Positions 9,140 to 18,923 of a DNA stretch of 64,000 nucleotides are shown one piece after another. Made by a program: the position numbers and the translations under genes. Each line of letters starts with the position of its first letter. Position 1 is the stretch's first letter. Origin of the DNA: Paraburkholderia sp. (lineage in GTDB: Bacteria > Pseudomonadota > Gammaproteobacteria > Burkholderiales > Burkholderiaceae). The notes below the pieces were generated by a model that worked only from the letters and a program-made list of their open reading frames with translations, was not told where the DNA came from and made no database searches. The DNA lies in contig SCRN01000022.1 of the NCBI GenBank assembly GCA_004322045.1, positions 1-64,000 on the forward strand, given 5' to 3'.

Positions 9140-10243
9140 TTAAATGCGCATCGGCATGACGACGTACTTGAATTCGTCGTTCTCGGGAATCGTGATCAAC
9201 GCGCTCGAGCTCGCGTCGCCGACGCTCACTTGCAACGTGTCGACCTTCAGATTCGCAAGCACGTCGAGCAGATACGTGACGTTGAAACCCATATCGATCG
9301 AATCGCCTTGATACGCGATTTCGAGTTCTTCCTGCGCTTCTTCCTGATCGGCGTTCGTCGACATGATCTTGAGCTGGCCCGGCTCGATCACGCACCGCAC
9401 GCCCTTGAACTTGTCGGAAGTCAGAATCGCCGCGCGCTGCAGCGAACGCTGCAATTCGTCGCGGCCGATCACGAACGTGTTCTTGTGTCCCTTCGGAATC
9501 ACGCGCTGGAAATCGGGGAATTTGCCTTCGACGAGCTTGGAGACGAGCTCCACTTGGCCGAACGTGAACCGCGCCTGCGTAGAAGCGATGTCGATCGTCA
9601 GCGTATCGTCGATGTCTTCGAGCAAGCGCTGCAACTCGAGAATCGTCTTGCGCGGAATGATCACTTCCTGACGCGGGAAATCGCCGTCGATCTTCATCGA
9701 CGAGAACGCGAGACGGTGACCGTCGGTGGCCACCGCCATCAACTGGCCGCCATCGACCACGAGCAACATCCCGTTCAAGTAATAACGGATGTCCTGCTGC
9801 GCCATGGCGAAATACACCATGCCCAGCAATTGGCGGAACGTCTTTTGCGGCACCGTGAGGCTCGCGCCGTAATCCTTCGCTTGCGCAACCGTGGGGAATT
9901 CGTCGGCCGCGAGCGTCTGCAGCGCGAAGCGGCTCTTGCCCGATTGCACGGTCAAGCGCTTATCGGCCAGCGACAAGCTCACTTGGCCGTCGGGCATTGC
10001 ACGCAGGATGTCGAGCAGCTTGCGCGCAGCCACGGTGGTGGCGATCGATTCGCCGCCTACACCGAAATCGGCGCGCGTCGTGATCTGCAACTCGAGGTCG
10101 GTCGACAGAAACGACACATCGGGGCCGTTCTTGGTGATCAGCAAGTTCGCGAGGATCGGCAACGTATGGCGGCGTTCGACGATGCCGCTCACGGTTTGCA
10201 GCGGCCTTAAGAGGTTGTCTCGTTCGGTCTTGACCAGTTGCAT
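9140..10243 (-). CDS. dnaN: DNA polymerase III beta sliding clamp
   Basis: DnaN is the ring-shaped processivity clamp that tethers DNA polymerase III to DNA. The 367-residue length is normal. It shows the three repeated clamp domains, beginning MQLVKTERDNLLRPLQTVSG and ending in the typical EFKYVVMPMRI with the conserved MPMR C-terminus that lines the peptide-binding pocket. The start at 10243 has AAGGAA upstream and matches family N-termini; 13 extra in-frame codons upstream are not needed. It lies between dnaA and gyrB in the same direction. Confidence 0.98.
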   Translation of the reverse strand: MQLVKTERDNLLRPLQTVSGIVERRHTLPILANLLITKNGPDVSFLSTDLELQITTRADFGVGGESIATTVAARKLLDILRAMPDGQVSLSLADKRLTVQSGKSRFALQTLAADEFPTVAQAKDYGASLTVPQKTFRQLLGMVYFAMAQQDIRYYLNGMLLVVDGGQLMAVATDGHRLAFSSMKIDGDFPRQEVIIPRKTILELQRLLEDIDDTLTIDIASTQARFTFGQVELVSKLVEGKFPDFQRVIPKGHKNTFVIGRDELQRSLQRAAILTSDKFKGVRCVIEPGQLKIMSTNADQEEAQEELEIAYQGDSIDMGFNVTYLLDVLANLKVDTLQVSVGDASSSALITIPENDEFKYVVMPMRI

Positions 10244-10506
10244 AGGGTTCCTTCGTTGATATGACGGCAAACCGCAGCTCACCCGGCAGCTTATTCCACG
10301 AAAGCGCCGTTACCCCGCATTTCCTTGCGCGCCTTCGTCGTGCCGCCTGCGCGCTTGTCCCGCGCTTTCATCCCGGGCCTCGCCCCGGCTTCGGCCGGGT
10401 GCGGAGAAACGGGGGGCTAAACCTATATTGTGCCTGAAAAATACCCCGCTCCCGCCAAATCGGGGATGGCGGGAAAGCGCTCGATGCCCAGCGGGCGCGT
10501 TCGGCC

Positions 10507-12111
10507 TCAACCCTTGAGCGTCTGCTCGAGCACGTGCAGTTCGTGGTTCAGTTGCGCGTCCTTGCCGCGCTCGTCGGCAATCTTGCGCACCGCGTGCAAG
10601 ACCGTCGTGTGATCGCGTCCGCCGAACAGCTCGCCAATTTCCGGCAAGCTCTTTTGCGTCAATTCCTTGGCAAGGTACATCGCGATCTGCCGCGGCCGCG
10701 CGATGTTCGCCGGACGCTTCTTCGAGTACATGTCGGCCACTTTGATGTTGTAAAAATCAGCGACCGTCTTCTGAATGTTCTCGACGGAGATCTGGCGGTT
10801 TTGCACCGTCAACAGATCCTTGAGCGCTTCCTTCGTCAACTCGATCGTGATCTCGCGCCCGTGAAACTTCGAGTAAGCAAGGATCTTGCGCAGCGCGCCT
10901 TCGAGTTCGCGCACGTTCGAGCGCAGATGCTTGGCCACGAAAAACGCCACGTCTTCGGATAGGCTCACCCCTTCCGATTGCGCCTTGCGCATCAAGATGG
11001 CCACTCGCATTTCGAGCTCGGGCGGTTCGATCGCCACCGTCAGCCCCGAATCGAAGCGCGAAATCAAGCGGTCGTCGATACCCGAAATCTCCTTCGGGTA
11101 CGTATCGCTCGTGATGATGACCTGCGCCTTGTTCGCGACGAGCGCTTCGAACGCGTAGAAGAACTCTTCCTGCGTGCGCGACTTGCCCGAGAAGAACTGA
11201 ATATCGTCGATCAGCAAGAGATCGAGCGAGTGGTAATACCGCTTGAAGTCGTCGAACGCCTTGCGCTGGTACGCCTTCACGACGTCCGACACGTATTGCT
11301 CGGCGTGGATGTAGCGGATGCGTGCGCCTGCCTTGTCCTGCAGCAGTTGATTGCCGATCGCGTGAATCAGGTGCGTCTTGCCCAAGCCCACGCCGCCGTA
11401 CAGAAACAACGGGTTGTAGGAGATGCCCGGGTTGTCGGCCACCTGGATCGCGGCGGCGCGCGCAAGCTGGTTCGCCTTACCAGTGACGAAATTGTCGAAG
11501 GTCAGCACCGGATTGAGCTTCGAGCGCTCGTACATCGATTCGGACTCGGGGCTGCCGAGCGCCGGGCCACCGGGGCGCCAGGTACGGCGCGCAGCCGCGG
11601 CCTCGTGCGCATCGACGCTGGGCAAATCGAGATCGGCGGCATCATCGAGCGCACCGTGGCCGCCGGCGAAGCCACCGGCCGACTTCGCGGCCTGCGCGGC
11701 CGCACCGTTCACTGCAACGCCGCCGCCATTGCCGCCGCCGTTGCCATTACTTGCGCCGCCTTCGGCCACCAGTGCCGCGGCGCTCATCGCGCGTGCCGCC
11801 GACGCCGGCACGCGCGGCAACGGCACCGAGTTTGAAGCGGAAGCGGCCGGCGCACGCATGCCCGCCTTCGGATCGAGGACGAAGTGCACTTCCACGGGCG
11901 CCTGCCAAAAATCGCGGGCGAGATCGGAGATGCGGCCAGAAAACTGGCTCTTGACCCAATCGAGCTTGAAGCGGTTCGGCGCGGCGATGGACAACGTGTT
12001 CGCATCGGCGTCGAAAGCGACCGGGGCCAAGGGTTTGATCCACGTCACGTACTGCTGGGGCGTCAATTCACGCTCCAACAGTGCGGAACAGTGTTGCCAG
12101 AATTCGTTCAT
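10507..12111 (-). CDS. dnaA: Chromosomal replication initiator protein DnaA
   Basis: DnaA binds 9-bp DnaA boxes at oriC and opens the duplex. The 534-residue protein has the N-terminal DnaB/DiaA interaction domain I ([20 protein letters not shown]), a long, Ala/Gly-rich and poorly conserved domain II (about 100-190), the AAA+ domain (Walker [10 protein letters not shown], Walker [10 protein letters not shown]) and the DNA-binding domain IV with the signature [11 protein letters not shown] near the C-terminus. I chose the ATG at 12111 by homology; the frame is open for 61 more codons. A perfect DnaA box lies 202 bp upstream at 12313, which suggests autoregulation. Confidence 0.98.
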   Translation of the reverse strand: MNEFWQHCSALLERELTPQQYVTWIKPLAPVAFDADANTLSIAAPNRFKLDWVKSQFSGRISDLARDFWQAPVEVHFVLDPKAGMRAPAASASNSVPLPRVPASAARAMSAAALVAEGGASNGNGGGNGGGVAVNGAAAQAAKSAGGFAGGHGALDDAADLDLPSVDAHEAAAARRTWRPGGPALGSPESESMYERSKLNPVLTFDNFVTGKANQLARAAAIQVADNPGISYNPLFLYGGVGLGKTHLIHAIGNQLLQDKAGARIRYIHAEQYVSDVVKAYQRKAFDDFKRYYHSLDLLLIDDIQFFSGKSRTQEEFFYAFEALVANKAQVIITSDTYPKEISGIDDRLISRFDSGLTVAIEPPELEMRVAILMRKAQSEGVSLSEDVAFFVAKHLRSNVRELEGALRKILAYSKFHGREITIELTKEALKDLLTVQNRQISVENIQKTVADFYNIKVADMYSKKRPANIARPRQIAMYLAKELTQKSLPEIGELFGGRDHTTVLHAVRKIADERGKDAQLNHELHVLEQTLKG

Positions 12112-12312
12112 CAAGGTGATATGTTTTTTAGCGCACCGCCCGCTGCCGCCTTCGCCGAGCCCCGCACGGCGAAAGGACCCAGTTCGACAAAGCGAGCGCG
12201 CCCCGCAGCCCGTCGCCGCAATCGCTTGCGGCTGGCCCGGCCCGTACGGAGCAGCGTGCTGGTTTCTTGAAGTAAGGCGAGATTCTACCGCCAAACACCG
12301 GCGCCCAGGAAG

Positions 12313-12321
12313 TTATCCACA
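12313..12321 (+). promoter_or_regulatory. DnaA box
   Basis: TTATCCACA is the perfect consensus DnaA-binding site. It stands alone in the dnaA-rpmH spacer, a position that suits feedback control of dnaA. Confidence 0.8.
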
Positions 12322-12398
12322 GGGCCGGATCGTGCAGGCGGTGCGCGCGAGCCCGCGGCCCCGCGCAGCCTGCGCAAGCCGCGCGCACTGCTAAAGTA

Positions 12399-12427
12399 TT
12401 GACGGCCAAGAGAAAAGCGGTTTAAAT
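12399..12427 (+). promoter_or_regulatory. Sigma-70-type promoter for rpmH operon
   Basis: TTGACG at 12399-12404 is followed after 17 bases by TTAAAT at 12422-12427, close to the housekeeping consensus. The rpmH start codon is about 100 bp downstream. Confidence 0.7.
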
Positions 12428-12529
12428 AGCGGGTTCCCGCGAAAGCGAACACCCTTTTTTCGACCCCGGCCGTTGCCTAGTGTTGTCTAGTGCCGATGCG
12501 CGCGCGGTCCATTCTCAAGTGAGATCGAC

Positions 12530-12664
12530 ATGAAACGTACCTACCAACCGTCCGTTACTCGCCGCAAGCGCACCCACGGCTTTCGCGTCCGCATGAAGAC
12601 CGCCGGCGGCCGTAAAGTGATCAACGCTCGCCGCGCCAAGGGCCGCAAGCGTCTGGCCATCTAA
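12530..12664 (+). CDS. rpmH: 50S ribosomal protein L34
   Basis: The 44-residue, extremely basic protein ([20 protein letters not shown] at the start, GRKRLAI at the end) is a textbook L34 of the large ribosomal subunit. It is the first gene of rpmH-rnpA-yidD-yidC-mnmE, with a clear promoter upstream, and is divergent from dnaA as in most bacteria. Confidence 0.98.
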
Positions 12665-12683
12665 GTCGAAGGCGACGCGCGCC

Positions 12684-13199
12684 GTGACCGGCGCCCGCGT
12701 GATCGCGGGGGTTGTGAGCACTGACTTGCGGTTTTGCAGTTGCCTATCCTTATCGGGCCCGGTTCCGTTGCGAGCGCGAGCAGTCTTCCCCAAAGCCGCG
12801 AGGCTTCTCAAAACGGATGAATTCTCATCCGTTTTTCGTTTGCGCCCGTGGCGTCGTTCGACGCATTTCGTCGTCTACGCGAAGCCAACCGGTCAAGCTG
12901 GTCGCCTAGGGCTTGTCGTCGGCAAAAAGTTCGCGCCGCGCGCAGCCACGCGCAATCTCGTGAAGCGCACCGCCCGCGAGAGCTTTCGCCTGCGGCGCGC
13001 CGAGTTCGAGGGCTGGGACGTGCTGCTGCGCCTGTCCACGCGAATCGACAAGGCCGCGTTTCCGAGCGCGGTTTCGCCGCCGCTGAAGGCGTTGTTTCGA
13101 ACGGAAATCGAGTACTTGCTCGGCAAGGTGGCGCGAGAAATCGCCAGGCGCGGTGCACCGCTGCCGCCGCCGGAATCGCCGCCGGGTCCGCAGGTTTGA
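12684..13199 (+). CDS. rnpA: Ribonuclease P protein component
   Basis: RnpA is the protein cofactor of RNase P, which removes 5' leaders from pre-tRNAs. The core is visible as [20 protein letters not shown], the basic motif [14 protein letters not shown] (RNR-like signature helix) and DVLLRLSTR. The frame from the ATG at 12684 gives 171 residues, with about 28 residues before the conserved part. A TTG at 12768 would start just ahead of the conserved sequence and may be the true start. The C-terminal tail is rich in proline. It lies 19 bp after rpmH, and the pair is probably cotranscribed. Confidence 0.93.
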   Translation: MTGARVIAGVVSTDLRFCSCLSLSGPVPLRARAVFPKAARLLKTDEFSSVFRLRPWRRSTHFVVYAKPTGQAGRLGLVVGKKFAPRAATRNLVKRTARESFRLRRAEFEGWDVLLRLSTRIDKAAFPSAVSPPLKALFRTEIEYLLGKVAREIARRGAPLPPPESPPGPQV

Positions 13200-13287
13200 G
13201 TCGCTTTAGAAGCATGAGGCGCACGGGCAGAGTCCAGCCACGGTTCGCGCGCTTCGCCGCCCGGTGGGAGTGCTGCATCCGAATGCC

Positions 13288-13518
13288 ATGCAAACGGTCC
13301 TGATCGCGTTGCTGCGTCTGTACAAGGTTGCCGTCAGCCCCTTGCTCGGCAGCCGCTGCCGTTTTTATCCCTCCTGTTCGGATTACGCGCGCGAGGCAAT
13401 CCAGTATCATGGCGCCGCGCGCGGGAGTTACCTCGCGGTGAAGCGCTTATGCCGCTGCCATCCGTTTTCCGCAGGCGGGATCGATCTCGTTCCGCCCGCA
13501 CCCCCGAAAAAGCGCTGA
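13288..13518 (+). CDS. yidD: Membrane protein insertion efficiency factor YidD
   Basis: This small protein (76 residues from the ATG at 13288) belongs to the YidD family, which assists YidC-dependent membrane protein insertion. It has the amphipathic N-terminal helix ([20 protein letters not shown]), the conserved [14 protein letters not shown] motif and [12 protein letters not shown]. An in-frame GTG at 13264 would add eight residues, but the ATG matches family N-termini. It sits between rnpA and yidC, its usual place. Confidence 0.93.
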   Translation: MQTVLIALLRLYKVAVSPLLGSRCRFYPSCSDYAREAIQYHGAARGSYLAVKRLCRCHPFSAGGIDLVPPAPPKKR

Positions 13519-13548
13519 AACGCCGCTCCATCGACTCTGAGACCACGC

Positions 13549-15213
13549 ATGGATATCAAACGCACCATCCTATGGGCGATCTTCTTCGTGTCAGCCGTCA
13601 TGCTGTTCGACAACTGGCAACGCGATCACGGACGCCCGTCGATGTTCTTCCCGAACCCGACGCAAACGCACACGCAGCCGAACACGGGCGCATCGGCCAC
13701 GCCTAGCTCCGATGTGGCCGCCGCGTCGAGCTCGACGGCAGCGGCGCCGGTTCCCGGCGCGACGGCGAACCAACCGCAAGCCGCCGCCCAGCTCGTTCAC
13801 TTCAGCACCGACGTCTACGACGGTGACATCGACACGCGCGGCGGCACGCTCGAGAAGCTCGTGCTGACCAAGAACGTCGATCCGAAGGGCGCGCCGCTGA
13901 ACGTCACGCTGTTCGATCGCACCGCCTCGCACACTTATCTCGCCCGCACGGGCCTGACGGGCGGCGATTTCCCGAATCACAACGACGTCTTTACGCCGGT
14001 TGCCGGCCCGCGCGCGCTCGGCGCCGATCAAAAGACGTTGCAGCTTTCGTTCGAATCGCCGGCCAAAGGCGGCGTGAAGGTCGTCAAGACGTACACGTTC
14101 ACGCGCGGCAGCTATGTGATCGGCGTCGACACGAAGGTCGAGAACGTCGGCACCGCGCCCGTCAAGCCGAGCGTCTACATGGAGCTCGTGCGCGACAGCC
14201 AACCCGTCGAAACGCCGCGCTTCTCGCATACGTTCATCGGCCCGGCCGTCTATACGAACGAGCATCATTTCCAGAAGGTCACGTTCAGCGACATCGACAA
14301 GAACAAGCTGGACGTCGCCACTTCTGCGAATAGCGGCTGGGTCGCGATGGTTCAGCATTACTTCGCCACGGCCTGGATTCCCCAGCAAGGCGCGCAACGC
14401 AACATCTACGTCGAAAAAATCGATCCGACGCTCTATCGTGTCGGCGTGCAGCAGCCGCTCGCGGCGATCGCGCCGGGACAATCGACGGATGTGTCCGCGC
14501 GCCTGTTCGCGGGTCCGGAAGAAGAGCGCGTGCTCGAGGGCGTCGCCCCGGGCCTCGAGCTGGTCAAGGATTACGGCTACGTCACGATCATTGCCAAGCC
14601 GTTGTTCTGGCTGCTCGAAAAGATCCACGGCGTGGTCGGCAATTGGGGGTGGGCGATCGTGCTGCTCACGGTGCTGATCAAGGCGGTGTTCTTCCCGCTG
14701 TCGGCCGCGAGCTACAAGTCGATGGCACGGATGAAGGAAATCACGCCGCGCATGCAAGCGCTGCGCGAGCGGCTCAAGAGCGACCCGCAGAAGATGAACG
14801 CGGCGCTGATGGAGCTGTACAAGACCGAGAAGGTCAATCCGTTCGGCGGCTGCTTGCCGATCGTGATTCAGATCCCGGTCTTCATTTCGCTCTACTGGGT
14901 GCTGCTGTCGTCGGTCGAAATGCGCGGTGCGCCGTGGATGCTGTGGATCCACGATCTGTCGCAACAAGATCCGTTCTACATCCTGCCGGTGTTGATGGCC
15001 GTGTCGATGTTCCTGCAAACGCGCTTGAACCCGACGCCGCCCGATCCCGTGCAAGCGAAGATGATGATGTTCATGCCGATCGCGTTCTCGGTCATGTTCT
15101 TTTTCTTCCCGGCAGGCCTCGTGCTCTATTACGTCGTGAACAACGTGCTGTCGATCGCGCAGCAGTACTACATCACGCGCATGATGGGCGCCAACAAGAA
15201 AAAGGCTGCCTGA
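13549..15213 (+). CDS. yidC: Membrane protein insertase YidC
   Basis: YidC inserts and folds inner-membrane proteins, alone or with SecYEG. The 554-residue Gram-negative form has an N-terminal membrane anchor (about 5-22), a variable Ala/Thr-rich linker, a large periplasmic beta-sandwich domain (about 80-345) and the conserved five-helix core. The core begins near [20 protein letters not shown], with the positively charged groove Arg in the [11 protein letters not shown] region, and ends [18 protein letters not shown]. It lies 30 bp after yidD and is followed by a strong terminator, so it closes the rpmH operon. Confidence 0.98.
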   Translation: MDIKRTILWAIFFVSAVMLFDNWQRDHGRPSMFFPNPTQTHTQPNTGASATPSSDVAAASSSTAAAPVPGATANQPQAAAQLVHFSTDVYDGDIDTRGGTLEKLVLTKNVDPKGAPLNVTLFDRTASHTYLARTGLTGGDFPNHNDVFTPVAGPRALGADQKTLQLSFESPAKGGVKVVKTYTFTRGSYVIGVDTKVENVGTAPVKPSVYMELVRDSQPVETPRFSHTFIGPAVYTNEHHFQKVTFSDIDKNKLDVATSANSGWVAMVQHYFATAWIPQQGAQRNIYVEKIDPTLYRVGVQQPLAAIAPGQSTDVSARLFAGPEEERVLEGVAPGLELVKDYGYVTIIAKPLFWLLEKIHGVVGNWGWAIVLLTVLIKAVFFPLSAASYKSMARMKEITPRMQALRERLKSDPQKMNAALMELYKTEKVNPFGGCLPIVIQIPVFISLYWVLLSSVEMRGAPWMLWIHDLSQQDPFYILPVLMAVSMFLQTRLNPTPPDPVQAKMMMFMPIAFSVMFFFFPAGLVLYYVVNNVLSIAQQYYITRMMGANKKKAA

Positions 15214-15278
15214 TTCGATTGTCGGCGGCGCGCGGTGCATGCCGCGCCGCCTCGTGCATATCGTTTCGATGTGAAATC

Positions 15279-15306
15279 GCCCGGTTCTAACCGGGCGTTT
15301 TTTTTT
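15279..15306 (+). terminator. Intrinsic terminator after yidC
   Basis: GCCCGG at 15279-15284 pairs with CCGGGC at 15291-15296 around a short TTCTAA loop and is followed by a run of T. It ends the rpmH-yidC transcript. Confidence 0.9.
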
Positions 15307-15348
15307 GGTTTGGGCGAAGTGCATCACCCCCACGACACGACGACGCGC

Positions 15349-15771
15349 CTACCGTTCGGGGCTGTCGCCGTAGAACTGCTCGATGAGTTCCTGCACGAGA
15401 TAGCGGTGATGCGGCGACAGCGATTCGATTTTCGACGCGAGTTCGATCGTCTCGGGCGTGAGCGGGTACTTTTCGTCGCGCGGCAGCGGCTTGGGCGTCG
15501 CATGCGCGGCCCCGCTAGGCGGCGGGCCGTAGTGAAGCCAGTGCAAGTCGACGCGCAGCCACTGCGCCAGCGTGCGCAGCTTGTCGGCCGTCGGGATCGT
15601 GCGCCCCGTCAGCCACTTGTGCGCCGTTTGCGGAGAAATGGGTTGATCGCCATGATGGCGAAGATTGAAATGAAGCGCGAGCTGCGTCCCGCCCGTCACT
15701 TTTTCCGGGCTGCGCTGCAAAGCGAATTTGAGGCGCTCGGAGAACGCCGCTTTTTCTTCGACGGTTGGCAT
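15349..15771 (-). CDS. XRE/Cro-CI-like transcriptional regulator
   Basis: The 140-residue protein has an N-terminal helix-turn-helix of the Cro/CI kind (about 5-75), with a recognition segment around PISPQTAHKWLTGRTIPTAD and LRTLAQWLRV, then a Pro-rich linker and a short C-terminal helical segment (PETIELASKIESLSPHHRYL). This fold binds DNA, usually as a dimer on inverted repeats. I chose the ATG at 15771; a TTG at 15786 is also in frame. The gene is divergent from mnmE, with a palindrome in the spacer that could be its operator. Its target is unknown. Confidence 0.8.
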   Translation of the reverse strand: MPTVEEKAAFSERLKFALQRSPEKVTGGTQLALHFNLRHHGDQPISPQTAHKWLTGRTIPTADKLRTLAQWLRVDLHWLHYGPPPSGAAHATPKPLPRDEKYPLTPETIELASKIESLSPHHRYLVQELIEQFYGDSPER

Positions 15772-16131
15772 CGCGAAATTGTGCAATTCCGCCCGCGTGA
15801 AGGAGACAACCGGGCGGGCCAGCTTTAGCTTGGTCGGGCGCTAATTTGATGATCGAGCCATCGCTCGTCGTGCGGATTCGTATCGGCGCGTACCGAACCA
15901 CAGGCCGTAGCGACAAGGCCAGATCTAGCGCTCGGCCTCGACGCCCTTCGCTCCGTCCTAATTCTAGGCTATCTCGCTTAAGATAAATCTTAACTATGAT
16001 AAGCGGCTCATCGTGACGCGGTCTTCGCGCGGAAGGCGAGGAAGCGGGCAAGCTACAATGCGTAGGCTTTCCAACGCCTTCTTTTTAGTTTTCGTTTCTG
16101 TTTCCGTTTTTGTTTTCCTTTCCGCTCGACC
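15772..16131. other. Divergent spacer between XRE regulator and mnmE
   Basis: This 360-bp spacer must hold promoters for both flanking genes. Its most notable element is the perfect inverted repeat TTAAGA-taaa-TCTTAA at 15978-15993, an AT-rich island in GC-rich sequence. No gene is supported. Confidence 0.5.
15978..15993. promoter_or_regulatory. Candidate operator palindrome
   Basis: TTAAGATAAATCTTAA is a perfect 6-bp inverted repeat with a 4-bp spacer, between divergent regulator and mnmE genes. Its size suits a dimeric helix-turn-helix protein. No experimental link is known to me. Confidence 0.4.
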
Positions 16132-17535
16132 ATGCTTGCTCTCGACTCCGATCCCATCGTCGCCATCGCCACTGCTCCCGGACGTGGTGGGATTGGCGTG
16201 GTGCGCGTGTCGTGCGGTCGTGCGGGAGACGCTGCGGCGCTTGCGCTCATGAGCGCGCTGTGCGGTCAGACGCTGGCGCCGCGGCATGCGAGTTATGTGC
16301 CGTTCGTCGATGCGGGCGGCCAGGCGCTCGATCGCGGCATCGCGCTGTACTTCCCCGCGCCGCATTCGTACACGGGCGAGCACGTGCTCGAACTGCAGGG
16401 CCATGGCGGGCCGGTGGTGCTGCAGCTCGTGCTGCAGCGGTGTCTCGAAGCGGGGCAGCCGTTCGGCCTTCGGCTCGCCGAGCCCGGCGAGTTCACCCGG
16501 CGCGCGTTTTTGAACGACAAGCTCGATCTCGCGCAAGCGGAAGCGGTCGCCGATCTGATCGAAGCCAGCACGGAAGCCGCCGCGCGCTCGGCCGGGCGTT
16601 CGCTCGATGGCGCGTTCTCGCGAGACATTCATGCGCTCGTCGAGGAAGTCATCGCACTAAGGATGCTCGTCGAAGCCACGCTCGATTTTCCCGAGGAAGA
16701 GATCGACTTCCTCGAAGCCGCCGACGCGCGCGGCAAGCTCGCGCACATTCGCGCGCGCATCGATCACGTGCTCGGCGAGGCGCGTCAGGGTGCGTTGTTG
16801 CGCGAGGGTCTCTCGGTGGTGCTCGCCGGGCAGCCCAACGTCGGCAAATCGTCGCTGCTCAATGCGCTGGCCGGCGCAGAGCTCGCGATCGTGACGCCGA
16901 TCGCCGGCACGACGCGCGATAAGGTCACGCAGACGATCCAGATCGAAGGCATTCCGCTGCATGTCATCGATACAGCCGGTTTGCGCGACACGGAAGATGA
17001 AGTCGAACGCATCGGCATCGAGCGCACGTGGAGCGAAATCGAGCGCGCCGATGTCGTCTTGCATTTGCTCGATGCGCGTTTGGGGATGACCGGTGGCGAC
17101 GTCTTGATTGCGCAGCGGTTTCCCGCAGGCGTGCCTGTCGTGCGCATCTTGAACAAGACCGATCTAACGGACGTGGCCGCATCGGTCAATCGATTGGCGG
17201 CGATCGACGATGACGCCGAGATTTGCGAGGTGCGGCTCTCGGCGAAGAAGAACGAAGGCATCGATTTATTGCGCACGGAGTTGCTGCGGATCGCGGGCTG
17301 GCAAGCGGGGACCGAGAGCGTCTACCTCGCGCGCGAACGGCACCTGATCGCGCTGCGCTCGGCGCAGGAGCATATGGCGCTTGCCAGCGCCCACGCACAG
17401 GAACGGGCGCAGTCGCTCGATTTGTTTGCGGAAGAATTGCGGCTCGCGCAGGAAGCGCTGAATTCGATCACCGGGGAATTCACTTCGGATGATTTGTTGG
17501 GCGTGATTTTTAGTCGGTTTTGTATTGGGAAGTAA
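16132..17535 (+). CDS. mnmE: tRNA uridine-5-carboxymethylaminomethyl(34) synthesis GTPase MnmE
   Basis: MnmE works with MnmG to modify wobble uridine 34 of certain tRNAs. The 467-residue protein has the N-terminal tetrahydrofolate-binding domain ([20 protein letters not shown]-like start), a helical domain and an inserted G domain with GQPNVGKSS at 233-241, [10 protein letters not shown] and NKTD. It ends in the invariant C-terminal CIGK, whose Cys is needed for modification. Its partner mnmG is in this window at 43352, on the opposite strand and about 26 kb away, whereas the two are often close together in one direction. Confidence 0.97.
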   Translation: MLALDSDPIVAIATAPGRGGIGVVRVSCGRAGDAAALALMSALCGQTLAPRHASYVPFVDAGGQALDRGIALYFPAPHSYTGEHVLELQGHGGPVVLQLVLQRCLEAGQPFGLRLAEPGEFTRRAFLNDKLDLAQAEAVADLIEASTEAAARSAGRSLDGAFSRDIHALVEEVIALRMLVEATLDFPEEEIDFLEAADARGKLAHIRARIDHVLGEARQGALLREGLSVVLAGQPNVGKSSLLNALAGAELAIVTPIAGTTRDKVTQTIQIEGIPLHVIDTAGLRDTEDEVERIGIERTWSEIERADVVLHLLDARLGMTGGDVLIAQRFPAGVPVVRILNKTDLTDVAASVNRLAAIDDDAEICEVRLSAKKNEGIDLLRTELLRIAGWQAGTESVYLARERHLIALRSAQEHMALASAHAQERAQSLDLFAEELRLAQEALNSITGEFTSDDLLGVIFSRFCIGK

Positions 17536-17589
17536 GCGGTCAGCCAACGCCCACACAAAGAGCCCGCTCCATAGACCGCCACATACGAC

Positions 17590-17624
17590 AAGGGCTCCGC
17601 AGGACGTTTGTCCGCGGAGCCCTT
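17590..17624. terminator. Strong hairpin between convergent mnmE and binding-protein genes
   Basis: AAGGGCTCCGC at 17590-17600 is perfectly complementary to GCGGAGCCCTT at 17614-17624, and the inner GGAC/GTCC adds four pairs. No long T-run follows on either strand. It probably acts as a shared terminator or mRNA end-stabilising structure between converging genes. Confidence 0.55.
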
Positions 17625-17704
17625 CGCGTGCCATGTAATCTTCCCTCGCTCCACACACGCATGCATCAGCGCGCGTGCGCAAGCGAGGCGAAACGGCTAT
17701 GCGC

Positions 17705-18838
17705 TTACTTCAACGGCATCCATTTGCCGCCTTCGGCCTTGTACACCGTGATGCCGCCGTTCTTCAGGTCGCCCCTGTCGTCGTACTGCAGATGCGGGGT
17801 CGTCACAGCCGGCATGTCGGTCTTGGCGAGGAACGGCAGGTACTTCGCCGGATCCGTCGAGTTAGCCTTCTTCATGGCCGTGAGCAACGCCATCGTGCCG
17901 TCGTATGCGTACGGCGAGTACGTCTCGACTTCCGTGCCGAACGCCTTCTTGTACTTTTCCACGTACTGCTTGCCACCCGGCATCTGCTCGAGCGGAACGC
18001 CGGCCAACGTCGAGAACGAGCCGTCGGCTGCGTCGCCGGCGATCTTCAGGAAGTCGGGCGTATGGACCATCTCACCGCCCATCAGCGGGGCCTTGATCCC
18101 AAGCGTCTTCATTTGCTTGAGCATCGGCGCGGCTTGCGCGTCGGCGCCGCCGAAATAGATCAGATCCGGTTGCACGCCCTTCAGGTTCGTCAGGATCGAC
18201 TTGAAGTCGGTCGCCTTGTCGTTCGTGAATTCGCGCTTGACGATCGTCGCACCGGCCGCCTTCGCAGCCTTTTGGAACTGATCGGCCAGACCTTGGCCGT
18301 AGGCCGTGCGGTCGTCCACGATCGCGATCTTCTTCATGCCCAGATTCTTCACGGCGTACGCGCCTGCGACCGAACCTTGCTGCGTGTCCGAAGTCATCAT
18401 GCGGAACGTCGTCTTGAAGCCTTGCTGCGTATATTCAGGCGCCGTCGCCATCGCAACTTCGGGGATGCCCGCGTTCGCGTAGATGCGCGAAGCCGGGATC
18501 GTCGTGCCCGAGTTGAAGTGGCCGATCATGCCCTTGATGCCGTCGTCGACGAGCTTTTGCGCGACCGTCGTGCCCGTGCGCGGGTCGGCTTGGTCGTCGG
18601 CCGAATCCAGCACGAATTCGACTTGCTTGCCGCCGATCACGGGCTTGGTGGCGTTCATGTCGGCGATCGCGAGCTTCACGCCGTTTTGGAAATCAGTGCC
18701 GTAGTGCGCTTGCGCGCCCGTCATCGGGCCGGCAAAACCAATCTTCACTTGCTCAGCTTGCGCTGCGTTTGCGGTCCCCACCAGCGACATTGCCGCAACG
18801 AGCGTCGCGCCTGCCAGCGTTTTCATTTTGTGCTGCAT
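17705..18838 (-). CDS. Branched-chain amino acid ABC transporter substrate-binding protein (LivK-like), orphan
   Basis: This 377-residue periplasmic binding protein begins with a Sec signal peptide (MQHKMKTLAGATLVAAMSLV, cleavage near ANA-AQA). The mature part starts EQVKIGFAGPMTGAQAHYG, typical of LivJ/LivK (Peripla_BP_6). Such proteins capture Leu, Ile, Val or similar amino acids for a HAAT-family ABC transporter. I chose the ATG at 18838 because AGGAGAAGCT lies directly upstream. No permease or ATPase genes adjoin it, so it must deliver to a transporter encoded elsewhere, possibly one of the two liv clusters at 46-56 kb; that is inference. Confidence 0.93.
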   Translation of the reverse strand: MQHKMKTLAGATLVAAMSLVGTANAAQAEQVKIGFAGPMTGAQAHYGTDFQNGVKLAIADMNATKPVIGGKQVEFVLDSADDQADPRTGTTVAQKLVDDGIKGMIGHFNSGTTIPASRIYANAGIPEVAMATAPEYTQQGFKTTFRMMTSDTQQGSVAGAYAVKNLGMKKIAIVDDRTAYGQGLADQFQKAAKAAGATIVKREFTNDKATDFKSILTNLKGVQPDLIYFGGADAQAAPMLKQMKTLGIKAPLMGGEMVHTPDFLKIAGDAADGSFSTLAGVPLEQMPGGKQYVEKYKKAFGTEVETYSPYAYDGTMALLTAMKKANSTDPAKYLPFLAKTDMPAVTTPHLQYDDRGDLKNGGITVYKAEGGKWMPLK

Positions 18839-18923
18839 AGCTTCTCCTAGATCCAAGGTAGTTGGAAGCGCCTAACGGGGTGGCCGCACCGCTTCCGTGT
18901 TTGATTCGATCGGCAAGGGTGGC

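Larger units (their letters stand above)
12112..12529. other. dnaA-rpmH divergent intergenic region
   Basis: This 418-bp spacer separates divergent dnaA and rpmH. It contains one perfect DnaA box (12313-12321) and a strong promoter for rpmH (12399-12427). In many bacteria oriC lies here. However, I find only one good DnaA box and no AT-rich unwinding segment, so on sequence alone it is a regulatory region rather than a clear origin. Confidence 0.6.

Noticed and set aside
12112-12529. The dnaA-rpmH spacer as a clear oriC
   Set aside because: It has one DnaA box and no AT-rich opening region. It may still be the origin, but the sequence alone does not support the call.
13591-15333. A 580-codon minus-strand frame opposite yidC
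   Set aside because: An antisense shadow with extreme Arg/His content; YidC on the plus strand is certain.
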